23,684 bases of DNA from DATJLQ01 sp035509415 (GTDB taxonomy: Bacteria > Pseudomonadota > Alphaproteobacteria > JACZXZ01), in the NCBI GenBank assembly GCA_035509415.1, contig DATJLQ010000115.1, positions 1-23,684 of the forward strand, given 5' to 3'. The notes below the pieces were generated by a model. That model saw only the letters and a program-made list of their open reading frames with translations, did no database searches and was not told the origin of the DNA. The translations under genes were made by a program, and so were the position numbers. Positions 16,544-23,606 of the stretch are shown one piece after another. Position 1 is the stretch's first letter; each line of letters begins with the position of its first letter.

Positions 16544-18472
16544 TTGAGACACATTCGGCACCTCGTCACGCGCGCGCAGGCGGCCTTCCTGCACGACGTC
16601 TTCATGGCCGGCCTGTCCTTCGTGGTCGCCCTCTATCTCCGCGTCGGCCACGAGGTCTGGTCCTATCTCGACCGCTTCCTGTGGCCCGCCTTCTTCACCT
16701 TCGTCGCGGTGTCGGCGGCCGTCTATCTGTGGCTGCGGATCAATCGCGGCGTGTGGCGCTACCTCTCGACCGGCGATCTGGTGCAGATCGTCAAGGCGGT
16801 GACGGTGATCATCCTGATCTTCGTGCCGCTGCTGTTCCTGTGGACGCGCCTGGCACTCATGCCGCGCTCGATGCTGGTGATCAACTGGTTCGTGCTGTGC
16901 GTGTTCCTGATCGTGCCGCGCGTGCTCTACCGACTGTTCAAGGACCGGCGTCTCGACTTCGTGCTTGAGAAGGCGGGTCACCGGCGCGTGCCGGTGCTGC
17001 TGGTGGGGGCGGGCGACGGCGCCGAGCTCTTCATCGGCGCGATGCAGCAGGAGCCGACCGCGCATTACCAGGTGGTCGGCATCGTCGACGACAAGGGCAC
17101 GCGCATCGGGCGCGACATCCACGGCGTCCCGGTCCTGGGCGACATCGCGCAGCTCGCCGAAATCGTCGAGCGCTGCGGCCGGCGCGGGCGGCGGCCGGAG
17201 CGGCTGATCGTCACCAAGGAGAATTTCGAGCCCGACGCGCTGCGCGATCTCCTCGAGCGCGCGGACGCCCTCGGCTTGACGCTCGCGCGCGCGCCGCGCA
17301 TGACCGATCTCAAATCGGGCCTTGCCGACCGCATCGAGCCGCGCCCGATCGAGATCGAGAATCTGCTCGGCCGCGCCCAGACCGTGCTCGACCGCGCCGG
17401 CATGGCGGCCCTCGTCGCGGGGCGGCGCGTCGCGGTCACGGGGGCCGGCGGGACGATCGGCGCCGAGCTCGTGCGCCAGATCGTCGAGCTCGGCCCGGCG
17501 CGGCTCGCCCTCATCGACAATGGCGAGTTCAACCTCTACCTGATCGAGCGCGAGGTCGCCGAGCTGAAGCCCGGCCTCGCGCGCACGGCCCTCCTCGCCG
17601 ACGTGCGCGACGCGCGCCGCATCCACCTCGTGATGACGGAGGAGAAGCCGGACCTCGTGTTCCACGCGGCCGCCTTGAAGCACGTGCCCATGGTCGAGCA
17701 GAACCCGTGCGAGGGGACGCTCACCAACCTGGTCGGCACGCGCAACGTCGCCGACGCGTGCCACGCCGCGGGCGTCAAGGCGATGGTGCAGATCTCGACC
17801 GACAAGGCGGTCAATCCGTCGAGCGTCATGGGCGCCACCAAGCGCGCGGCCGAGAGCTATTGCCAGGCACGCGACCTGGTCGCGGCCGCGGGGCGCAGCG
17901 GCACGCGCTACATCACCGTGCGCTTCGGCAACGTGCTCGGCTCGACCGGCTCGGTGGTGCCGCTGTTCCAGCGCCAGATCGAGCGCGGCGGCCCGATCAC
18001 CGTGACCCACCCCGACATCAAGCGCTACTTCATGACCGTGCGCGAAGCGGTCGAGCTGGTGCTCCAGGCGGCGGCCCTCGGTCTCGCCGGCGGCGCCGAG
18101 GCGGGCAAGATCTTCGTCCTCGACATGGGCGAGCCGGTGCGCATTCTCGACCTCGCGCGCCAGATGATCCGGCTCGCCGGGCTGCGGCCCGAGCGCGACA
18201 TCGAGATCCGGTTCACCGGGCTCCGCCCCGGCGAGAAGCTCGCGGAGGAGCTTCTGCACGAGAGCGAGCCGCTGGCGCCGACGCGGGTCCAAGGCATCCT
18301 CCTCGCCGATCCGCGCGCCGCCGATCTGGCGCTCATCGGCCGCGCGGTCGACGAGATCGCCGAGGCCGCTTCGGACGGACGCGACGCGCAGGTGCTGGCG
18401 TTGCTCGAGCGCATGGTGCCCGAGTACCGGCGCGCCGGCGACGCCGCCGAGCGCGCGGTCGCCAACAAATGA
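16544..18472 (+). CDS. WbpM/CapD/FlaA1-family nucleotide-sugar 4,6-dehydratase
   Basis: The 642-residue product is a long-form membrane-anchored dehydratase: four N-terminal helices (about 18-32, 47-63, 84-104, 108-124), a first Rossmann-like domain (VLLVGAGDGAEL near 151), and a C-terminal SDR domain with VTGAGGTIGAEL (298-309). The active site follows the WbpM pattern: STDKAVNPSSVMGATKR (418-434) has Met429 where most SDR enzymes have Tyr, with K433 after it. WbpM converts UDP-GlcNAc to the 4-keto-6-deoxy sugar, precursor of QuiNAc and FucNAc. I accept TTG 16544 because it retains the family's RAQAAFLHD opening; ATG 16604 would cut into helix 1. The stop overlaps the purH start as ATGA. Confidence 0.9.
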   Translation: MRHIRHLVTRAQAAFLHDVFMAGLSFVVALYLRVGHEVWSYLDRFLWPAFFTFVAVSAAVYLWLRINRGVWRYLSTGDLVQIVKAVTVIILIFVPLLFLWTRLALMPRSMLVINWFVLCVFLIVPRVLYRLFKDRRLDFVLEKAGHRRVPVLLVGAGDGAELFIGAMQQEPTAHYQVVGIVDDKGTRIGRDIHGVPVLGDIAQLAEIVERCGRRGRRPERLIVTKENFEPDALRDLLERADALGLTLARAPRMTDLKSGLADRIEPRPIEIENLLGRAQTVLDRAGMAALVAGRRVAVTGAGGTIGAELVRQIVELGPARLALIDNGEFNLYLIEREVAELKPGLARTALLADVRDARRIHLVMTEEKPDLVFHAAALKHVPMVEQNPCEGTLTNLVGTRNVADACHAAGVKAMVQISTDKAVNPSSVMGATKRAAESYCQARDLVAAAGRSGTRYITVRFGNVLGSTGSVVPLFQRQIERGGPITVTHPDIKRYFMTVREAVELVLQAAALGLAGGAEAGKIFVLDMGEPVRILDLARQMIRLAGLRPERDIEIRFTGLRPGEKLAEELLHESEPLAPTRVQGILLADPRAADLALIGRAVDEIAEAASDGRDAQVLALLERMVPEYRRAGDAAERAVANK

Positions 18473-20064
18473 GCGGGATCGCGAGCGCGGGCGCGGTCGC
18501 GATCCGGCGCGCGCTGATCTCCGTCTCGGACAAGACCGGACTCGTCGAGCTGGGCCGCTTCCTCGCCGGACGCGGGGTCGAGATTTTGTCCACCGGCGGC
18601 TCGGCCAAGGCGCTCGCGGCAGCCGGCGTCGCGGTGGTCGAGGTCGCGGCGCATACCGGCTTCCCCGAGATCATGGACGGGCGCGTGAAGACGCTCCATC
18701 CCGCGATCCATGGCGGCATCCTCGGCCGGCGCGACGAGGCGAGCCACGCCGATGCGATGCGCGCCCACGGCATCGCCCCCATCGACCTCGTGGTGGTCAA
18801 TCTCTATCCCTTCGAGGCGACCGTGGCGCGCGGCGCCGATTTCGCGACCGCGATCGAGAACATCGACATCGGCGGGCCGGCGCTCATCCGCGCCGCCGCG
18901 AAGAACCACGATTTCGTCGCGGTCGCGACCGAGCCCGAGGACTACGCGCCGCTCATCGCCGAGATGAGCGCCTCGAACGGCGCCACGTCGCTCGATCTCC
19001 GGCAGCGCCTCGCGGCCAAGGCCTTCGCGCGCACTGCCAGCTACGACGCCGCGATCGCGGCCTGGTTCGCGCGCACGCTCGGCGACGCGTTCCCGGCGCG
19101 GCTCACGCTCGCGGCGACGCTCAAGGAGGTGCTGCGTTACGGCGAGAACCCGCACCAGCGCGCGGCCTTCTATCTTGGCGGCGACCCGCGGCCCGGGGTC
19201 GCGACCGCGCGCCAGATCCAGGGCAAGGAGCTGAGCTTCAACAATCTCAACGACACCGACGCCGCTTTCGAGCTCGCGGCCGAGTTCGCCGAGCCGGCCG
19301 CGATCGTCGTGAAGCACGCCAATCCCTGCGGCGTCGCCCTCGGGCGCGCACTCGTCGACGCCTACCGGCACGCACTCGCCTGCGATCCGGTCAGCGCCTA
19401 TGGCGGCGTGCTCGCCTTCAACCGTCCGCTCGACGGCGCGGTCGCGGCGGAAATCGCAAAGCTCTTCGTCGAGGTGGTGATCGCCCCCGAGGCCGACGCG
19501 GCGGCGCTTGCAGCGCTCGCGCCGAAGAAGAATCTCCGTCTCCTGCTTACCGGGGCGATGCCCGACCCCGCGGCACCGGGCACGGTGCTGCGCTCGCTCG
19601 CGGGCGGCTATCTGGTCCAGGGCCGCGATGCGGCCGCGCTCGATCCGCGCGCGCTCAAGGTCGTGACCAAGCGCGCCCCCACCGAGGCCGAGCTTGCCGA
19701 CCTGCTGTTCGCGTTCCGGGTCGCGAAGCATGTGAAGTCGAACGCGATCGTCTATGCCAAGAACCGCGCCACGGTCGGCATCGGCGCGGGGCAGATGAGC
19801 CGGGTCGATTCGTCGCGCATCGCGGCCTGGAAGGCGGAGGAGGCGGCGAAGGCGGCGGGCGAGGCGACGCCGCGCACCAAGGGCGCGGCCGTCGCGTCCG
19901 ACGCGTTCTTCCCGTTCGCCGACGGATTGCTCGCCGCGGTCGAGGCGGGGGCGACGTCGGTGATCCAACCGGGGGGCTCGGTGCGCGACGACGAGGTGAT
20001 CGCGGCGGCGGATGCGGCCGGGCTCGCCATGGTCTTCACCGGCACGCGCCACTTCCGCCATTAG
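18469..20064 (+). CDS. purH: Bifunctional AICAR transformylase / IMP cyclohydrolase
   Basis: PurH carries out the last two steps of de novo IMP synthesis. The 531-residue length is standard. The N-terminal cyclohydrolase (MGS-like) domain shows ALISVSDKTGL (15-25) and GRVKTLHPAIHGGILGRRD (71-89). The transformylase domain shows RYGENPHQRAAFY (223-235), SFNNLNDTDAAFEL (256-269), catalytic K282-H283 in VVKHANPCG, later KSNAIVYAKN and GIGAGQMSRVDS, and the typical C-terminus GTRHFRH. ATG 18469 overlaps the TGA of the dehydratase gene by four bases, so translation is probably coupled to a glycan gene. Its stop faces the convergent MFS gene across only 24 bases. Confidence 0.98.
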   Translation: MSGIASAGAVAIRRALISVSDKTGLVELGRFLAGRGVEILSTGGSAKALAAAGVAVVEVAAHTGFPEIMDGRVKTLHPAIHGGILGRRDEASHADAMRAHGIAPIDLVVVNLYPFEATVARGADFATAIENIDIGGPALIRAAAKNHDFVAVATEPEDYAPLIAEMSASNGATSLDLRQRLAAKAFARTASYDAAIAAWFARTLGDAFPARLTLAATLKEVLRYGENPHQRAAFYLGGDPRPGVATARQIQGKELSFNNLNDTDAAFELAAEFAEPAAIVVKHANPCGVALGRALVDAYRHALACDPVSAYGGVLAFNRPLDGAVAAEIAKLFVEVVIAPEADAAALAALAPKKNLRLLLTGAMPDPAAPGTVLRSLAGGYLVQGRDAAALDPRALKVVTKRAPTEAELADLLFAFRVAKHVKSNAIVYAKNRATVGIGAGQMSRVDSSRIAAWKAEEAAKAAGEATPRTKGAAVASDAFFPFADGLLAAVEAGATSVIQPGGSVRDDEVIAAADAAGLAMVFTGTRHFRH

Positions 20065-20088
20065 CGCCCGACGCGCGCTCCCGCGGCG

Positions 20089-21324
20089 TCACTTCCGCGG
20101 CTCACGCACGGTCAAGAGCAGCAGCAATCCGAGCAAGAGGAACGCGACCACGCTCGCCATGCCGGCGCGCTGGCTTTCCCAGACATGGGTCGCGAGACCG
20201 TAAAGGGCGGGGCCGATGAAGGCGGTGATCTTGCCCGTGAGCGCGTAGAGGCCGAACATCTCGGCCTCGGCGGCGGGCGGGCAGAGACGCGCCATGAAGG
20301 TGCGGCTCGCCGATTGGGCCGGGCCCACGAACACGCCGAGCAGAAGGGCGAGCGCCCAGAACAGCGTCTTGTCGTGCACCAAAAGAATGCCGGTGCCGAG
20401 CACCACGAGGGCGGCGAGCGAGATCATGATCATCGGCTTCGAGCCGATATGGTCGTCGAGCCAGGCAAGCGCGATGGCGCCCGCACCCGCGGTCGCGTTG
20501 ATCGCGATGCCGAGAAGCGCCACCTCGGGAATGGTGAAGCCGAGGGTGCCGGCCGCGTAGATGCCGCCGAAAATGAAGAGCGTGTTGAGCCCGTCGCCGT
20601 AGATCATGCGCGCGAGCAGGAAGCGCAGGATCTGCGGCTGGCGCGGCAGGCGCATGAGGCTCACGCCGAGCCCCCGGAGCCCCGCGCTCACGGCGCGCCA
20701 GGGCGTCAAGCCCGTCGACCTTCGATCCGGCACGAGGCCGAACAGCGGCAACGTGAATATGCAGATCCACGCCGCGACCAGGAGCGCGGTCGCGCGCACC
20801 GGCTCGGCGAAGGCGCGCTCGAGCCCGAAGGGCGGCGGGTCGGCCTTGATGAAGCCGTAAAGCCCGATCGCGAGGCAGATCAGGCCGCCCGCATAGCCCG
20901 AGCCCCAGCCCCAGCCCGAGAGCCGGCCCATCCGGTCGGGGGCGACGATGTCGCGCAGCATCGCATTGTAGAAGATGAGGCTGAATTCGTAGGCGATGCT
21001 CGCCGCACCCACGAGGAGGAGCGTGCGGCTGCCCGATTCCGGCTCCGGCAGCGAGAACCAGAGGAACGCGGTGAACGCCGCGCACAGCATGACGAAGCAG
21101 CCGATCCACGGCTTGCGGGCACCGCCGCGGTCGGCGATGGCGCCGAGCACCGGCCCGATCATCGCGACCACGAAGCCCGCGAGGGCGAGGGTCGCACCCC
21201 ATTCGGCCGCGCCATCCTCGGGCGAGCGGCGGATCGCGGTCGCGTAATAGGCGCCCCAGATGAAGGTCGCGACCACCACCGGCCAGGAGGCGATGCCGAA
21301 ATCGTAGAGGCACCAGGCGGCCAA
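20089..21324 (-). CDS. MFS transporter, UMF1/Atg22-like
   Basis: The product is a 12-helix major facilitator. From the only canonical start in frame (TTG 21324) it has 411 residues, opening AAWCLYDFGIASWPVV, which matches the WxLYDF signature of UMF1-type permeases; ADRGGARKPW (about 64-73) is the loop 2-3 MFS motif. This start is doubtful: it lies right at the first helix, has no Shine-Dalgarno sequence, and the frame continues upstream for over 80 codons with plausible cytoplasmic sequence. A CTG at 21441 has AAAGGA seven bases before it and would give 450 residues. The substrate is unknown. It converges on purH and lies downstream of tRNA-Gly on the same strand. Confidence 0.87.
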   Translation of the reverse strand: MAAWCLYDFGIASWPVVVATFIWGAYYATAIRRSPEDGAAEWGATLALAGFVVAMIGPVLGAIADRGGARKPWIGCFVMLCAAFTAFLWFSLPEPESGSRTLLLVGAASIAYEFSLIFYNAMLRDIVAPDRMGRLSGWGWGSGYAGGLICLAIGLYGFIKADPPPFGLERAFAEPVRATALLVAAWICIFTLPLFGLVPDRRSTGLTPWRAVSAGLRGLGVSLMRLPRQPQILRFLLARMIYGDGLNTLFIFGGIYAAGTLGFTIPEVALLGIAINATAGAGAIALAWLDDHIGSKPMIMISLAALVVLGTGILLVHDKTLFWALALLLGVFVGPAQSASRTFMARLCPPAAEAEMFGLYALTGKITAFIGPALYGLATHVWESQRAGMASVVAFLLLGLLLLLTVREPRK

Positions 21325-21572
21325 CGCACGGCGATAGATGCGCGCGAGACGCGCGTCCTGCGCCCGCGGGTCGTCGGGCGCGGCGCGGCGCGCGTTGCGG
21401 TTGGCGATCTCGGCGGCGCGCGCGTCAGGATTCGGGTTCAGGGCCGAATCCTTTCGGCCGCGAGCGGGCGCCTCGATTGGACGTGACGAGCGATCATCCT
21501 GCGTCGGGCCGGTGCCGCCGCTTGTCTTCTGTGCGCATCCGACCCGTCCCCCCGTTGGCCGCGCCCCTTGGC

Positions 21573-21603
21573 CCTAGGGTCGGGCGCGGTCTTCGGCCCT
21601 AGG
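21573..21603. repeat. Inverted repeat CCTAGGG/CCCTAGG
   Basis: CCTAGGG (21573-21579) pairs with CCCTAGG (21597-21603); allowing two G-T pairs the stem extends to 11 bp. The same bases also give a direct repeat of GGCCCTAGG (21570-21578 and 21595-21603). No T-run follows on either side, so it is not a standard terminator. Confidence 0.6.
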
Positions 21604-21704
21604 ATAACACGACCCCGGCCGGTCCCGCGCCGGAAAACCGCTCTGTTCCGCAATGGAAAATCGGGCACCGCGGCGCCGGCAAGACGCGAATCGCGGTGTT
21701 TTTT

Positions 21705-21721
21705 GCGCCGATTTTCGGCGC
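21705..21721. repeat. 7-bp hairpin downstream of tRNA-Gly
   Basis: GCGCCGA (21705-21711) and TCGGCGC (21715-21721) form a perfect stem with a three-base loop, 26 bases beyond the tRNA 3' end. On the tRNA (minus) strand it is followed by six A residues rather than U, so it is not a canonical terminator for the tRNA; it may block 3' exonucleases or mark a processing site. Confidence 0.5.
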
Positions 21722-21746
21722 CTGATTTCGGGGTCGTTGGGAGGAT

Positions 21747-21821
21747 TGGAGCGGGAGAAGGGATTCGAACCCTCGACCCTCACGTTGGCAACGTGATGCT
21801 CTACCACTGAGCTACTCCCGC
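21747..21821 (-). tRNA. tRNA-Gly (anticodon GCC)
   Basis: The minus strand folds into a complete cloverleaf. The 7-bp acceptor stem pairs GCGGGAG (5' end at 21821) with CTCCCGC (ending at 21751). The D arm is GCTCAGTGGTAGAGC, the anticodon loop is TTGCCAA with GCC at plus 21787-21789, and the T arm is GAGGGTTCGAATCCCTT. The discriminator T and an encoded CCA occupy 21747-21750. GCC reads GGC and GGU glycine codons, GGC being the dominant one in these genes. Confidence 0.97.
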
Positions 21822-21835
21822 GCCGGAGCGGGGTG

Positions 21836-21863
21836 ATAATAAGCATCGCGACCCCTTTTGCAA
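21836..21863 (-). promoter_or_regulatory. Sigma-70 promoter of tRNA-Gly
   Basis: On the minus strand TTGCAA (plus 21858-21863, four of six) and TATTAT (plus 21836-21841, five of six) are separated by 16 bases. Fourteen bases lie between the -10 and the mature tRNA, which leaves a 5' leader of about seven bases for RNase P to remove. This AT-rich box stands out against the local GC. Confidence 0.7.
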
Positions 21864-21955
21864 GCCTGGCGGCGCGCGGATCCGGGGCCGCGCGCGGCGC
21901 GGAATCGGGCGGGATTCCGGCTGAAATTGCCCGTGCGGCCGCGGCGGCAGCCGAC

Positions 21956-21961
21956 TATGCT
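21956..21961 (+). promoter_or_regulatory. Possible -10 box at the start of the editing-protein gene
   Basis: TATGCT overlaps the first candidate ATG (21957) and ends seven bases before the second (21969). If it is a real -10 box, translation would begin at 21969 on a leaderless message. No good -35 is found at 16-18 bases. Confidence 0.25.
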
Positions 21962-22562
21962 CAAGCCCATGGCGGCCGGCCCCGACGAGCTCCTGGCATA
22001 TCTCCGCAGCCTCGGCATCGAGAGCGCGACCCACGACCACGCGCCGGTCTTCACCGTCGAGGAAAGCAAGGCGCTCCGCGGCAGTCTTCCGGGCGGCCAT
22101 TGCAAGAGCCTGTTCCTCAAGGACAAGGGCGCCGATTTCGCCTCGGGGCGCCTGTGGCTCGTAGTCGCGCTCGAGGACCGGCCGGTCGACCTGAAGCGCG
22201 TGCGGAAGGCGCTCGGCGCGAAGTCGCTCTCGTTCGGAAGCCCGGAGCTGCTCATGGCCTGCCTCGGGGTCATCCCCGGGGCGGTGACGCCCTTCGGCGC
22301 CATCAACGACACGGGCGGCCGGGTCGAAATCGTGCTCGACCGCGCCATGCTCGATTGCGATCTCCTCAACTACCACCCGCTCACCAACGCGCGCACGACG
22401 GCGATCGCGCCCAAGGACCTCGTCGCATTCCTGCGCGCCAATGGCCACGAGCCGCGTATCCTCGATTTCGATGCGCTGCCGCCGCTCGAGCCGGACGGCC
22501 AGACGGCACCCGACGCGGCCGGCCGCCAGGCGCCCGCAACGGGCTTGCCAGAGCGCCCGTGA
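21957..22562 (+). CDS. YbaK/ProXp-ala-type aminoacyl-tRNA editing protein
   Basis: The product has 201 residues from ATG 21957 (197 from ATG 21969; neither has a good Shine-Dalgarno sequence). The YbaK/EbsC fold is supported by THDHAPVFTVEES, GGHCKSLFLKD with the conserved lysine, the GVIPGAVTPFG loop that shapes the amino-acid pocket, and NYHPLTNARTTAI near the end of the domain. This combination fits ProXp-ala (PrdX) proteins, which hydrolyse Ala-tRNA(Pro) made in error by prolyl-tRNA synthetase, in trans in the cytoplasm. YbaK (Cys-tRNA-Pro) would normally lack the N-terminal HDHAPVFTVEE block, so I favour ProXp-ala. It precedes the thioredoxin-like gene by 79 bases. Confidence 0.9.
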   Translation: MLKPMAAGPDELLAYLRSLGIESATHDHAPVFTVEESKALRGSLPGGHCKSLFLKDKGADFASGRLWLVVALEDRPVDLKRVRKALGAKSLSFGSPELLMACLGVIPGAVTPFGAINDTGGRVEIVLDRAMLDCDLLNYHPLTNARTTAIAPKDLVAFLRANGHEPRILDFDALPPLEPDGQTAPDAAGRQAPATGLPERP

Positions 22563-22641
22563 CCCGCCATTTAAGGGAGCGAAATCAGGGCCTGCGCCGG
22601 CGCGAGCGCGCGGCCCAACGAGGGATCGAGGGAAACGAGGA

Positions 22642-23571
22642 ATGGAGACTCTGACCAACGCGCCGGGTGCGGCGTCCGCGGCCGATGCAGGCCTGATCAA
22701 GGACGTGACCGCGGCGAGCTTCATGACCGACGTGATCGAGGCGTCGCGCGAGGCGCCGGTGATCGTCGACCTTTGGGCGCCCTGGTGCGGCCCGTGCCGC
22801 CAGCTCGGCCCCGCGCTCGAGAAGGTGGTGCGCGACGCCAAGGGCAAGCTGCGCCTCGCCAAGGTCAACATCGACGAGCACCCGCAGATCGCGCAGCAGT
22901 TCCGCGTCCAGTCGATCCCGGCGGTGTTCGCGATCGCGGACGGGCGCGTGGTCGACGGATTCGTGGGCGCGGTGCCCGAGAGCCAGGTGAAGGCGTTCGC
23001 GGACCGGCTTCTCGCGGGCCATGGCGGCGAGGACGAGGAGGCGGCCGAGATCGCGGCGGCGATCGAGCAGGCGAAGAAGCTCCTCGAGGCGGGCGACGCG
23101 GGCACCGCGGCCGCGATCTTCGACCAGGTGCACCAGCACGCGCCCGACAATCTCGCGGCCCTCGGCGGCCTCGCGCGCGCACAGATCGCGCTCGGCAAGC
23201 TTGCCGAGGCGAAGGCGCTCATCGACGCCGTGCCGCAGGACAAGCAAGGCGACGCCGAGATCGCGGCCGCGCGCTCGGCGCTCGAGCTCGCGGAGGCGGC
23301 CGCCAAGAGCGGTCCGCTCGACGAGCTCAAGGCCAAGGTCGAGGCGTCGCCCAAGGACCACGCGGCGCGCTTCGATTTCGCCAACGCGCTTTACGCCGCG
23401 GGACGCCAGGAGGAGGCGATCGAGCAGCTGCTCGATCTGTTCCGGCGCGACCGCAAATGGAACGACGAGGCGGCGCGCAAACAGCTCGTGAAGCTGTTCG
23501 AGGCGCTGGGTCCGACCCACCCCTTGGTCGCGTCGGGCCGGCGACGGCTTTCGTCGCTGCTGTTCTCGTAA
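22642..23571 (+). CDS. Thioredoxin-TPR co-chaperone, CnoX/YbbN family
   Basis: The product has 309 residues. ATG 22642 follows GAGGGAAACGAGGA; an 11-base part of this leader, GGAAACGAGGA, also precedes acs. Residues 15-125 are a thioredoxin domain with WAPWCGPC (45-52) and both active cysteines C49 and C52. The cis-proline appears in QSIPAVFAI. Residues 130-309 are helical tetratricopeptide-like repeats rich in Ala and Glu. E. coli CnoX lacks a full CxxC redox site and acts as a hypochlorite-activated holdase delivering clients to GroEL, whereas alphaproteobacterial relatives keep the cysteines; this protein belongs to the latter type and may therefore also reduce disulfides. The next gene begins 35 bases after its stop. 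Confidence 0.92.
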   Translation: METLTNAPGAASAADAGLIKDVTAASFMTDVIEASREAPVIVDLWAPWCGPCRQLGPALEKVVRDAKGKLRLAKVNIDEHPQIAQQFRVQSIPAVFAIADGRVVDGFVGAVPESQVKAFADRLLAGHGGEDEEAAEIAAAIEQAKKLLEAGDAGTAAAIFDQVHQHAPDNLAALGGLARAQIALGKLAEAKALIDAVPQDKQGDAEIAAARSALELAEAAAKSGPLDELKAKVEASPKDHAARFDFANALYAAGRQEEAIEQLLDLFRRDRKWNDEAARKQLVKLFEALGPTHPLVASGRRRLSSLLFS

Positions 23572-23606
23572 GCCGGTCGGGCGCGGCACGGCGAGGAACG
23601 AGCGCA

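Larger units (their letters stand above)
21442..21746. other. Non-coding stretch between the MFS gene and tRNA-Gly
   Basis: I see no supportable gene here. The MFS frame stays open to a stop at 21574-21576 but offers only non-canonical starts. The stretch is locally less GC-rich around 21695-21715 and contains two inverted repeats listed separately. A short rightward frame (21568-21810) runs antisense through the tRNA and is not accepted. Confidence 0.6.

Noticed and set aside
17707..18468. In-frame upstream extension of purH
   Set aside because: It is a +2 shadow of the dehydratase gene, Arg/Gly/Pro-rich; the 531-residue form from 18469 matches PurH length.
21699..21721. Intrinsic terminator for tRNA-Gly at the 7-bp hairpin
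   Set aside because: The T-run is on the plus strand before the hairpin; on the tRNA strand the hairpin is followed by A residues, so it lacks a U-tract.
21568..21810. 80-codon ORF overlapping tRNA-Gly
   Set aside because: It runs antisense through the complete tRNA cloverleaf; such tRNA-antisense frames are common annotation artefacts.
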